A stretch of DNA of 64,000 nucleotides, taken from positions 93,647,273 to 93,711,272 of the forward strand of contig CM053031.1 of NCBI GenBank assembly GCA_028564925.1. Reading direction: 5' to 3'. A program made the position numbers and the translations under genes. This stretch comes from Lithobates sylvaticus. Its lineage: Eukaryota; Chordata; Amphibia; Anura; Ranidae. Below the pieces are notes generated by a model, which ran no database searches, was not told the origin of the DNA, and was given only the letters and a program-made list of their open reading frames with translations. This document shows positions 23,707-33,977 of this stretch, piece after piece; within the stretch, counting starts at the first letter, position 1; every line of letters begins with the position of its first letter.

Positions 23707-24919
23707 ACCTACAAACTGGTCTTCAGCACTCTGAAAATGTTTCAACCTTTTTCAAAATCTCTGGCCTTGCTGTCCCTTGTCAAAACCTTTATTCAAGGTG
23801 TAAAAGATCAGCCCCCCTTTAGCACTCGGACCTGAACTTTGTTCTCTGTGTCCTGCAGAAATTACCCTTTGAATCTATTAGGAGTACCCCCCTTGAAGAC
23901 CTCTCCCCTGTAAAGTGACCCTCTTGATTGCTATCACGTCTTTCAGACATGTCTCTGAGCTGGTGACTCTTGTAAGGAGCCCTTTCTCATTCTTCCCAAA
24001 GACTAGGTAGTCTTGATCCCAATGCCATCCTTTTTTCTTAAGGCAATGTGCATATTACCCTGCAGTGAAGGCATAGTCCTTTCCACATCTTTGTGCCTGC
24101 TTCAAAGCACTCAAAGGAAATTGCTCTTCACCGTCTGAAGGTAGATGGGAGCCATCTATGTCAATCTCAAAGCACAAGCTTCTATCAGGAAGACTGGCTC
24201 CCTATTTATCCTACCCTCAGATCCTCACAAGGGACATCCTGCTTCAAAGTCCACCATTGCTCAATGGAGAAGATAACTCATTTCTAGAGTTTACACTCTA
24301 AAGGACAAAACTCCTCTTTTACACATCCAGTCCACCAGGTGGGTGGGTGTTTCCTTGGCATTGTAACACCAAGTTTGTGTAAGGACACCACCGGATCTTT
24401 CCTTGATAGCTTTTCAAAGTTTCCCCAGGCGGACATACCATCTTCTGCAGATATAGTTTATGGCCCCAAGGTTCTTGCAGTGGCATTCTGAAACTGGGTC
24501 TGTTGTCTATTGTTGGACCTTTTGCACAGTTTGTTTGCCTAGTTGTTGCTAAGTCTTCTCATTCATTGCTTGGGGATATCCCAGGATCTGTGAATGCTCA
24601 CCCTGTGTCTTGTGCTGTTCAAATAAGATTGAAGGAATTTTGACGTACCTGTGTATCCCATATCTTGGAGTACAGTAGAGGACACAGTCCACCCTCCCCT
24701 CTTTTCCTGGGTTACTCTGCATTGCTTGCTACAAAACTGAGGCCTCACAAAGTGGGCTGAGGTTATAGAGGTGGTTTCTGGGGGCGTGTCCTAAAAAGCT
24801 TTGCCAGTGTCCAGTCACCTGAAGGTACAAGCCTTTTAACCCCAGGGTCTATGAGTATATTCACCTGCTTCCTATACTGTACACCAAGACGTGGAATATA
24901 CAGGGAAGTCATAAGTCGT

Positions 24920-26750
24920 CTTTTTTTACATACACAATTTGTAATCGAAGAGAACTTTGTGTATTAAGTTTCCTTTATGTAGAAAGTAACAAGGTAACCA
25001 GAAATATTTTCTGGCCCCTTCAGAACAAGGCTTTGTCCTGACACTGACACATGGCAGCTGCACAGAGAAACACTACCCGGGAAGCTAGGATAGTATGGAA
25101 ACTATTTGCCAGCTTCTGAGGCCCAGTGCAAGGCTGTGAAGAGCACAAGGCTGGCTTCCCATTACATACACACTTGTTGGAATAGAGAAAGGCAAACTCT
25201 CCTTTAACCTCTACAGCTCAAGAGTTTTACATTGCCTTCAGCTATCACTTCTGTGCATATCCATCCACCAAGCAATTTATTTTCTGCTTGTCCCCTTATC
25301 AGCTGATTTATCATTGTGTCGTCTTCGCAACAAGGAGTAAATCTAGACTGCACATTCCTGTGTGCAGTGATACCTACTGCTAGCCTACTGTTATACTTTA
25401 TCTTTTGAAGGAAACCACGTCTTCTTTATTCAGAGAATGGCTTTTTGGCTGTTTATACAGGTAGCAAGCTCAGCTGTGTTTGATTTCTCACTTCAAACTT
25501 TCTGCATCCACATATCCTCATCTTTCTTGTTGCTGAGTCCTGAGTTTGTCTGAGTATTAACATTGACACTGCTTGTGTTATGCTTGGTCAGATCCTGCCA
25601 ATGTCAGATCAAACAGACACAATTTCTTCCCTTGGCATACAACCATTCTTTTTTATAGCCCTTCATATGTTGGTTTATGCCACATCTGTTACTCTGCAAA
25701 CTGAACAAACTGATAACACTTTAAATAACTGGAAACCTGAGCAGGGCTTGTCATTTTTAGGTCCAGTAAATATTGCATCAGGTCCCCAAAGTGAAGAATT
25801 TAAAGGAGAATTGAAGCTTAAAGCACACTTCATGCAAACAATTGTCAAAACCGTTTTTTTTTTTTTTTTTGTAAATTATGTGACATTAATATACTATACA
25901 AAAAATCGTGTGTGTGTGTGTGTGTATATAAGCCAACAGCTCTGCCATGCCATCCTCTGACACTTTTGATAAATGTATATAATTATTTTACATTGAATAT
26001 CCTTTCCTTTCCATTTCAGGTTGCAGCCACCTATGTTTTTTTCTGATAAAAATCTAAATATAGCCTGTATTGTATATTTACAGAACTAACGTGGAAATGT
26101 TGTTTCCTGGTCATGTAGTTGGCCTATTTTTTTCCTAGTTTTACTCATACCTGCTCTGTAGTGAATGAAAATCACATTCAGGTTACAGCTAAACAGAAAT
26201 TGGAGGTCAATTTTCCTTATCTATTTATTTAATGCTCCAAGTACAGAAAAAATATCTGCCAACCCCACCAGATATGCTGAAAACACTGCCTCATCTGCAT
26301 TGGATTCCCAAACAATGTTAGTCTTTCCCTGAGTTCTCTCTTTCAGCTACAGAACACCCCCCCCCCCCCCCCCCCCACTACTTCTCTGAATAACATATGC
26401 AAAGTTGTTCTATAGTTTAGTAGAGGAGAAGTAAGTAAAGCTAGACAACACAGAGATATCGCTGCAGCAAGAGGCACTGTGTACTCAGGTCCCCGAGTTT
26501 TTGGCAGGTCAACAAAGATACTAAACATGGTGCAAAGTGCATGCATTATAGAGATTTACTGGATATGCTCCCCCCCCCCCCCCCCCCCAGATACACTTGA
26601 AGCTTTGCCTATTCTACATCCTTGACAGTAAGAGCAATGTTTTCTTCAAGTGAATAAAAGTGTGTGAAAGAGCAAACAGCACTGATCTGTTGCAAGCATT
26701 TGGAAAGTAAAAGTAAAATTATTGATGTGTCTTGTACAAAGCGTGAAGCC
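24920..26750. other. Unassigned stretch
   Basis: Mostly complex sequence without terminal repeats. C homopolymers lie at 26357-26376 (20 C) and 26570-26588 (19 C). The 126-codon frame at 25580-25960 runs through a T tract and a TG repeat and has no motif. Confidence 0.4.
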
Positions 26751-26758
26751 ATGCTTTC

Positions 26759-27575
26759 CAGTGGCGGCTGGTGCTCAAAATTTTTGAGGAGGGGGCGCAA
26801 ACAAACCAAACTAATTCTGAAGAACAATTGCAGCCTCACTGTGCCCCATCAATTGCAGCCTCACTGTGCCCCATCAATTGCAGCCTCACTGTGCCCCATC
26901 AATTGCAGCCTCACTGTGCCCCATCAATTGCAGCCTCACTGTGCCCCATCAATTGCAGCCTCACTGTGCCCCATCAATTGCAGCCTCACTGTGCCCCATC
27001 AATTGCAGCCTCACTGTGCCCCATCAATTGCAGCCTCACTGTGCCCCATCAATTGCAGCCTCACTGTGCCCCATCAAACGCTGCCTCACTGTGCCCGGCA
27101 CTTACCCTGTCTCGGTGGGGCAGCAGGTGATGGCGGCAATCGGTGTCCTCCATGGTCCTCGATGTTTTCTCTTGTCCTCTGCTATGATTGGACGCATGAT
27201 AGGCGTCCAATCACAGCGCCTGTCGTTTCAGCCAATCAGGTGACGGGTAACAGACCCGAGCACCTGATCGGCGGAGAGGAGGTTCAGTGTTAGGAAAGCG
27301 AATATTCATTCGCTTGTCTAACACAGCTGGGTGAACTGCAGGCCTTGGCGCTCACTGTTTTTGATACCTATTCGAGCCTATGGCTCTAATCAAGGTGCTT
27401 CAAAAAAAATATCCCGCTGCTGTAATTCAGGCACTGAAAAGGGGCCGGGCGCCTGGATAGGGGGTAGCAGTGGCGGCCATAGTAAATGTAATGCATGAAT
27501 CTATCTATTGGTGATAAGGGGGCAGCAGGATAGAGGGGGCGGGGCCCATGCGCCCTTATGGACGCACCGCCACTG
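26759..27575. mobile_element. hAT non-autonomous element with internal minisatellite
   Basis: Left end CAGTGGCGGCTGGTGCTCAA, right end GACGCACCGCCACTG. A perfect 8-bp duplication ATGCTTTC stands on each side (26751-26758 and 27576-27583). The element contains a 25-bp tandem array and then GC-rich text with GATTGGACGCATGATAGGCG. There is no transposase. The perfect target duplication suggests a fairly recent insertion. A second end of the same family lies at about 30240-30268. Confidence 0.95.
26829..27085. repeat. 25-bp minisatellite, about ten copies
   Basis: Unit GCAGCCTCACTGTGCCCCAT plus CAATT, ten near-identical copies and one altered final copy (CGCTGCCTCACTGTGCCCGG). As 25 is not a multiple of three, the three frames rotate through the array and all stay open. 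That explains the long plus-strand frames of 119-209 codons here, which are not genes. Confidence 0.95.
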
Positions 27576-27583
27576 ATGCTTTC

Positions 27584-28490
27584 CATCTACAATCTGCAGA
27601 AATAATGTACTGTAAACAGTGGAGCTGAGCTTAGTTACACGATTTAAAGGTTCTGTTGAACATGGGCCTATTTCACAGTATTTTACTTTACATTTATATT
27701 GAATAAATTGAACAGTCCTTAAAGGGTTCCTCTTTTTTTTGTAACAAAGAAACAGAAAGATGTAGACATTATGTCAGATAAGAACTGCTTGGAAATGTTT
27801 GCCTCCATCTTTCCATTGTGTACTAGATGATGGCTTTGATAACAAAATGACAGCACAAAGGAATATACACAAATCATAATTAGCTGCTTCTGCATTTCAT
27901 CCCAGCGTGATGGTACATTGTGTCAAAATGAAATTTTCATGTAAGATTTAATAATAGCGAGTCTGCTGTTTTCGTAAAAGCAATGCAGGTTCATGGCTTC
28001 TCTGAGGTTGTTAAAGGTATGCTCCAGTCTACATACACACGTTTCATTTACGCTCACTCAGGAACTCTGCTTACATACTAGGTATGTTGGCATTCATCTT
28101 ATGCAGCTGCCAGCTTTGTTTGCTAAAGCTTTATGGTCGTGCCCTGTTCTCAACATGATCCTGTAAAGACACAAGCCAATGTGTTTGCTGTTTCTTAGCC
28201 ATTCCATCTGTAATCATTAGCGAGGGAGGTTGTAGTCTTGTCCAAAATGAATGTAATGATCGTATTGAATGTATTTTTTAGAAAGGTATATTCTTAAAGT
28301 ACCACATTAGGTTAAAATTGGTGAGCTTTAAATTAGCAGAACACAACTTGATGTGATATCAGAGCTGAACTTCAGGCAAATATGGATTATTACATTTTTT
28401 TTTTTTTAGTGTATCTAGTATACATAACTGAATTTGTCCTAATTTTAGAGTGGGAGGGGCAATACCAGGTTAAGCAAAGTAACATAAATG
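27584..28490. other. Repeat-poor stretch, possible conserved non-coding DNA
   Basis: No terminal repeats or transposon text. Roughly 27740-28300 is complex, mildly AT-rich sequence lacking long frames, with runs such as TTTCATCCCAGCGTGATGG. It reads like single-copy host DNA. Conservation can only be guessed at from one sequence. Confidence 0.35.
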
Positions 28491-28492
28491 TA

Positions 28493-29237
28493 CCGTATAT
28501 ACTCGAGTATAAGCCGACCCGAATATAAGCCGAGGCACCTAATTTTACCACAAAAAAATGGGGAAAATTATTGACTCGAGTATAAGCCTAGGGTGAGAAA
28601 TGCGCAGCTACTGTAAGTGGAAAAGAGGGTCAACAATGCCCATTTGCAGCTTCACTGTGCCCATTTGCAGCCATAGGTCCCTTGGTAGTTAAGGGTTCCT
28701 AGATGCCCCCTATCTGCAGCCAAAATTTGGGATCTCTGGACCCAAAGGGTCCTGAAATGACATTGCAGCAGTTGGACACAGTTGACCAACTTTGGGGCCC
28801 CGTATCTTGGGACCACTTAGTGCTAGGAACCACAAATTTGGTGCAACCCCACTTTTTTGTGCAAACCCAGTGGAACTATCACTACAACATATCCAATGGG
28901 GTTCCTATCACCAAGTGGCCCCGAGATACAGGGCCCCAAAGTCGGTTCGGAAAATGTCAAGCACTTTTCTGCAGCAGAGAATGACATTTTGTATGTCAGG
29001 GCCACTTGGTGCTAGGAACCCCATTGGATATGTTGTAGTGCTGGTTCGCCTTGGTTTTGCACACCAAATTGGGGGTTCCTAGCACCAAGTGGGCCCGAGA
29101 TGGGGGGCCCCAAAGTTGGGTCGTTAAATGTTATTTCTGCTGCAGAAAAGTGCTAGACTCCAGTATAAGCTGAGGGGGGCATTTTCAGCACAATAAAATG
29201 TGCAGAAGAAATCAGCTTATACTCCAGTATAATACGG
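28493..29237 (+). mobile_element. TA-flanked element (CCGTATATACTCGAG type), copy 1
   Basis: Starts CCGTATATACTCGAGTATAA and ends CTTATACTCCAGTATAATAC then GG, with TA on each side (28491-28492 and 29238-29239). The subterminal GAATATAAGCCGAGG and CACCTAATTTTACCAC match the inverted copy at 32788-33634. The interior has a GCAGCTTCACTGTGCCCATT motif and one to two units of the palindromic GGGGCCCCGTATCT repeat. Non-coding. Confidence 0.9.
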
Positions 29238-29239
29238 TA

Positions 29240-30060
29240 ATATAATATTAGAGAACTTTACTCAATGGGCTCAAGTGTACCAGAGTTTTCACACCAGCCA
29301 GGAACTAAGTTTCCACTAAGTTCCTCAGAATGAAATCAGTCTCCGGGCTCTCTCTTCAGACTCAGAACTCTCATATCCCTCAGATCACCTCACATAACCC
29401 CTGTACTCTCGTACAACACATGTACCTTTCCCAGCGTGCTCTCCACTTTTGCATCTCCCTGCTGCTCTGGCCCTTGGGCTTAGGGCCTTCCCTCACAGAC
29501 TTCACCTGTATGGTGCAGACTGCTCCCTTGCAGTCTCACAGACTTCTCGGAAGGGCGGAGTCCTGAATAATAAAGGCTGTGCACACCTGCACACACACAC
29601 CCTGCTAGTCTCTGGCAAGCCCCGTCACAGGATCAAAGGCATTGTTTCTCCCAAAGCTTTTTAAAGCCTCCGAACTCCAGAGCTCAAACCTGGAATAACA
29701 AAACCTTGAGAAGGCTGTAAACCAACTTTCCGTACTCGGCACAAACACTCTGGAGCACCTCAAGTCGGAAGGGAATCCCTGCAGCCACACATTGGTGTTG
29801 TCCCTGGAATAGACATAAGAGTGGCAACCCCAGCCTGGACTCCAGCCAGGCCATGCCCCCAACACTGTTCGCTCCGCCCCTCAGAGCTTAGTCATGGATC
29901 ACCTCGTTCTGCATTCACGAGAACCCTGTGTCTTGTTTACCTATTTTTACACACTGTCATAGTACGTATACGTTTCATGTGGTTATACAAATTGATTTAA
30001 AAGAATTGTATTATTGTGTCAGTTCTACTTTTACGCTCATCTGGAAATATTTCAGATTTA
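29240..30060. other. Unassigned stretch
   Basis: 29300-29900 is moderately GC-rich with CTGAATAATAAAGGCTGTGC, which could include a polyadenylation signal, but no terminal repeats or coding motif are visible. It might be an old retroelement or gene-end fragment. Confidence 0.3.
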
Positions 30061-30064
30061 AGTG

Positions 30065-30268
30065 GGGTTTGGTTGTTTGAATCAGTTGTTTGATGGGCAC
30101 GCTGGCAGCGTTTGAGCACAGTGACAGCGTTTGGCACAGTAGCTGTGTTTTATGGCACAATGGCTGCATTTAATGGGCGCAGTGGCTGCAATTGATGTTT
30201 TTTTTTTTTTTTTTTTCAAAATTGTTTCAGCTTGTTTGCGCCCCCCTAAAAATTAGCTGCCACTCCGT
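30065..30268 (-). mobile_element. End fragment of the CAGTGGCGGCTGGTG hAT family
   Basis: The right edge GTTTGCGCCCCCCTAAAAAT followed by TAGCTGCCACTC is the inverse of the left end of the element at 26759. Inside are degenerate repeats of about 20 bp containing AGTGGCTGCATTTAATGGGC. The other terminus is missing. Confidence 0.7.
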
Positions 30269-30479
30269 ATATGTAGGGCATTCATAAATTTTGTATGGAA
30301 GGACAGAAGCCCGAGATTGGCTTATGACATCCTTCGTAGGCTAAGATGGTGGCGTTGGGCTTTCTGACATAGCTCTGTATTATAAGGACATGTCACTAGT
30401 GCATATCTTAAATTAGTGCCATGACTCTTTGAGTAAACTGTGGGTCCCCTTAGAGAAAACACTGGCGGATAGAAATCTG

Positions 30480-31320
30480 GCAGGAGCTCCCTGGATACCA
30501 GCCACCTCCTAGAGATCTCTCGAACTGGGTGTCCCCATTAACTCAGGCTTCCCTGGCTGTGTGGGAGAGGCTGAATATTTCGGGCCACCATGCTCCTCAT
30601 ACATCCCCTCTGGCCCCCTTGGGAGGGTACCCAAGGCCCCCCCCCCCCGGGAAAAAATCTGGATTCTTTAACACTTGGGGTTCTGACAGTAACACAGTGT
30701 GTGCCAGGTTTGCTCCACGGAGCACCCTGTCCCACCTCTTAGAGTTGGTGATGTCTTTTGGGAATATACCCTTAATATCCTGGAGATATCGCCAACTGGC
30801 AGATTTCTTTAACAAATTGCAACCTCAAGTGAGGCCCCTTAGTTCACTTACCACCTTTGAATCCTTATGCATTGACCTACCAGAATCTTGTCATTCGCGC
30901 CCTATCCTCCTCAGTCCTATACTAAATTAGAGAATGGGAGAGAGAACTAGGTCAAACTTTTACTCTTCCTCAGATTCAGAGACTAATTCAATTGGCTCAC
31001 TCCACTTCCATAAGCTCTCGTGACCAAAAAATGTCTTATCCATTTCTTACTAGGTGGTACTGAACTGTAGATGCCCGCTGCTGGAGGGGCTGTGATCACC
31101 AGGGCACATTTCTCCACTTATCTCTTAATCTTGTCCCAAGATTAAACCATTTTGGGAAGCTATCGCCTCATGGATTAAACGGATGACTCTTAGACCCATA
31201 GAATTCTCCCCTATGCAATTTCATGTCATTAGTGCTGCCCTCTTTCCACAATTTTTAACAACTATCCACCCAATACTATACCTAAAAGCTCTAAAGAGAT
31301 TTCTTCGTGCACCCAAATTT
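30480..31320 (+). pseudogene. L1/Tx1-like LINE, C-terminal part of ORF2
   Basis: The plus strand gives the region downstream of the reverse transcriptase: HAPHTSPLAPLGGYP, SHLLELVMSFGNIPLISWRY, and further on text matching a CW-rich domain followed by PKIKPFWEAIASWIKRMTLR. This order is typical of vertebrate L1-type ORF2 tails. The first 134 codons (30529-30930) remain open and the rest needs several frame changes. No poly(A) tail or target duplication is seen; the piece gives way directly to DIRS sequence. Confidence 0.7.
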
Positions 31321-31718
31321 TAAAAGGAATCTGCGAGATCTGCCATTGCTTTTCCAAGCCAAGGGAATTTTCTTATGTCAGTAGACATACAAGATGCATA
31401 TATACACATGCACATTTTCCGCCACACTTCCAAATTGCAGCACTTCCGGCTCTTCTTTGCATGACACTCTGCGTGACCAAAAAGGGCTTGCCCTGATTTT
31501 GACTCTTCTGTGAACTCAGGGCCTTCATGTCACAGGTTACCTGGACAACCTTTACTAAGGTACTTGGCTACCAACATCCAGGGGACCATTAAGTTCCTTT
31601 AAACCTTTTGCTTGATAGTCAACTTTCAAAAGTCTGCTGTCCATCCCTCACACAGTCTGAAGTACCTGGTTCAGCCCCATCCAGAATGTTCCTTCCCCAG
31701 GAGAAGGTTGCTTCCCTT

Positions 31719-32470
31719 GTAAATCCTTGTTTAAAAAACAAACACGTCATATTTACCTCCACGGTGCAGTTTATTTTGCACAGAGTGGCCCCGGTCCTCC
31801 TTTTCTGGGGTCCTTCAGCGGCGCTGGTGGCTCTTCCCCACATTGAGTGTCCACGTTGGAGAAGCACTCTTTTTTGTGGACACCTATGCAGGCACGCTCC
31901 CGAGTCCCGCATCTGTGTCCATTCACACAGAATGCAGGACTTGGCCCCAGCGCAGAGTCATTGGATTTGATTGACAGCCGCGGGAGCCAATGGCTGCGCT
32001 GCTATCAATCTATCCAATCGGGACACGAGACACCAGCTAGTGCTGGTGTGCTCGTTCCAGGTCGGAGAAAGATCGTCGTCAGGTTTTCACCCTAATGTAT
32101 AGAATGTATAGAAAGTTCAGATCGTTTTAGGGCATTTTCTCTTCCTGTTCAGCACTGCAGTGAAGTCTGGGCATACAGCCAAGACAGCTGATTGGAGGAA
32201 AGGCACACACACCCACTCCTCATAGGTAGAGACTTTCAGAACTGTTCGTTGAATAGTTCAGCATGCTGTTAATCTATTTATAGCATCCTCCCCAATACAA
32301 AACTCAGGCTGCTTTTAGCTCAGTTGACCGAGAACTTGGCAGAAGTTATGTTGATAACAGAAGAACGGAGCAGGAGACAGCGTTGGGACATAGTGCTTTG
32401 AACAGAGAGAAGAGAACACTGAAGATATCTGTGCCCAGCTCAATTTTCATGAATCGGGTTTACATCCACT
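31719..32470. mobile_element. TTAA-type element inserted in the DIRS relic
   Basis: Begins near TTGTAAATCC and ends GGGTTTACATCCACT before TTAA (32471-32474). The termini are those of the AGTGGTTGTAAAC family seen at 47834-48287. The core has TTGATTGACAGCCGCGGGAG and GGAGCCAATGGCTGCG. The left TTAA is not clear. Non-coding. Confidence 0.65.
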
Positions 32471-32787
32471 TTAAGGTCCCACAAGAGTACCTTCAGGTCA
32501 GATTGGCACCACTTAGCTTGCTTCTGCATGCGGGTTCTGGGCTTGATAGCAGGCTTCTTTGAGGCAGTTCCTTTTGACCAGTTTCACACCAGACCTCTTC
32601 AATCCAAGGTAGACCAAGTAAATCTAATCTCTGGATCATTTAAAGCTTGATGAGGTTATATGGTTTACTCTGGGGGCGGCCCTGGCAATTTTTTTTTTCC
32701 AGTGTTCAATTGCCTGAAGGTAGGCATGTAACCCATGGTCTAAGAAAACAAGTCCTGTGTCCTTTACTTCACTCCAATTTATAAGTA

Positions 32788-33634
32788 CCGTATATACTCG
32801 AGTATAAGCCGAGTTTTTCAGCACATTTTTTTGTGCTGAAAGTGCCCCCCCTCGGCTTATACTCGAGTCAAGCACTTTTTTGCAGCACAAAAAAAAAATT
32901 CAGACCGACTTTGGGGCCCCGTATCTCGGGGCCACTTGGGTCTAGGAGTCCCAAATTTGGTGTGCCGACCCAGTGGACCTAGCACTATAACATATCCAAA
33001 TATGGGGTTCCTAGCACTAAGTGGCCCCGAGATACGGGGCCCCAAAGTCGGTTCGGAAAATGTCATTCTCTGCTGCAGAAAAGTGCTTGACATTTTCTGA
33101 CCCGAATTTGGGGCCCCATATCTCGGGGACACTTTGAGCTAGGAACCCTAAATTTGGCATTCAAACCCAGTTGAACTAGCACTACAACATATCCAAAGAT
33201 GGGGTTCCTGGCACTTAGTGGCCCCGAGATACAGGGCCCCAAAGTCGGTTCAGAAAATGTCATTCTCTGCTGCAGAAAAGTGCTTGAGGTTTTCTGACCC
33301 GAATTTGGGGCCCCATATCTCGGGGACACTTGGTGCTAGGAACCCCAAATGTTGTATTCCAACCCAGTGGAATTAGCACTACAACATATCTAAAGATGGG
33401 GTTCCTAGCACTAAGTGACCCTGAGATACAGGGCCCCAAATCGGTCAACTGTGTCCATCTGCATGGGCACAGTGAGGCTGCAAATGGGCATCGTTGACCC
33501 TCTTTTCCACTTACAGTAGCTGCGCATTTCTCACCCTAGGCTTATACTCGAGTCAATACGTTTTCCCAGTTGTTTGTGGTAAAATTAGGTGCCTCGGCTT
33601 ATATTCGGGTCGGCCTATACTCGAGTATATACGG
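32788..33634 (-). mobile_element. TA-flanked element (CCGTATATACTCGAG type), copy 2
   Basis: Left CCGTATATACTCGAGTATAA, right TATACTCGAGTATATACGG, TA on both sides (32786-32787 and 33635-33636). Orientation is opposite to copy 1 at 28493. It lies inside the DIRS terminal module, whose text continues on both sides. The core is three 197-bp tandem units. A GCACAGTGAGGCTGCAAATG motif sits near 33470. Confidence 0.9.
32913..33440. repeat. 197-bp tandem array, each unit a palindrome
   Basis: GGGGCCCC starts at 32913, 33110 and 33307, a constant spacing of 197 bp. Within each unit GGGGCCCC.TATCTCGGGG on the left is inverted as CCCCGAGATAC.GGGGCCCC on the right about 140 bp later, with GCTAGGAACCCC and GGGGTTCCTAGC inside. 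The units are joined by TCATTCTCTGCTGCAGAAAA. Repeated frames translating as FLQQRMTFSEPTLGP are by-products. Confidence 0.9.
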
Positions 33635-33977
33635 TAAGTCAAAATCCTTATTTCTTTCTGTTCTCTGTTGAGAGACACAGCAGAGATTTGCAGAACGTGG
33701 CAGCAGGTGGAGATGTGAATCCCACACCTACCTGTGAATAATCAAGGATGTAGAACAATCTATTCATGCACAAGCCCCAAATGAGCAATCGGAAAGCAAA
33801 ATAAGCCACTCATGAGTCTTTAGCCTTGTAACAAAGACAGCATTTCACTATAGTTGCTTGAGGCTCACCCAACCACAATGAGTCACTGTGTCTTATCTGA
33901 ACAGCTAGTTGCAGTAGTTGCACAAACTATGCAATTTAGCTCTAAGTTTATCCCATTGGACACTGTACATTCATATA

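Larger units (their letters stand above)
20660..24915 (+). mobile_element. Fossil DIRS retrotransposon, gag/RT start and recombinase end around a replaced middle
   Basis: From about 20680 the plus strand keeps gag-like pieces (LKEVDTEDDPEATLKEAAD near 20980; GHLFGETLDKFTKEIVGGK near 21830), then the start of the reverse transcriptase to about 22345. Homology resumes at about 23715 with a tyrosine recombinase, ending with the shared terminal module and its inverted pair (24640-24690 and 24860-24910). The middle of RT and the RNase H are not present; other DNA occupies 22345-23714. Treating the two halves as one copy is an inference from order and orientation. Many breaks, well over ten; old. 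Confidence 0.7.
31330..33662 (+). mobile_element. Fossil DIRS retrotransposon, RT/RNase H and 3' end, twice interrupted
   Basis: Reverse-transcriptase text starts near 31345 (SVDIQDAYIH, then a FLPQEK-like block near 31690). It breaks off at about 31718 and resumes at about 32475 with RNase H-region text (RVLGLIAGFFEAVPFDQFHT). The DIRS terminal module follows from about 32680, and a second insertion (32788-33634) sits inside it before the last bases, GTCAAAATCC. The recombinase gene is missing. Broken in many places, ten or more; older than both inserts. Confidence 0.75.

Noticed and set aside
25580-25960. 126-codon frame as a gene
   Set aside because: It runs through a T tract and TG repeat with no domain.
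26829-27085. Second CRISPR-like regular repeat
   Set aside because: Head-to-tail 25-bp minisatellite with no spacers, inside a hAT element.
26664-27293. 209-codon open frame as a gene
   Set aside because: The frame is kept open by the 25-bp array; all three frames are open through it.
32857-33448. Repeated FLQQRMTFSEPTLGP protein
   Set aside because: The frames follow the 197-bp tandem units of a non-coding transposon.
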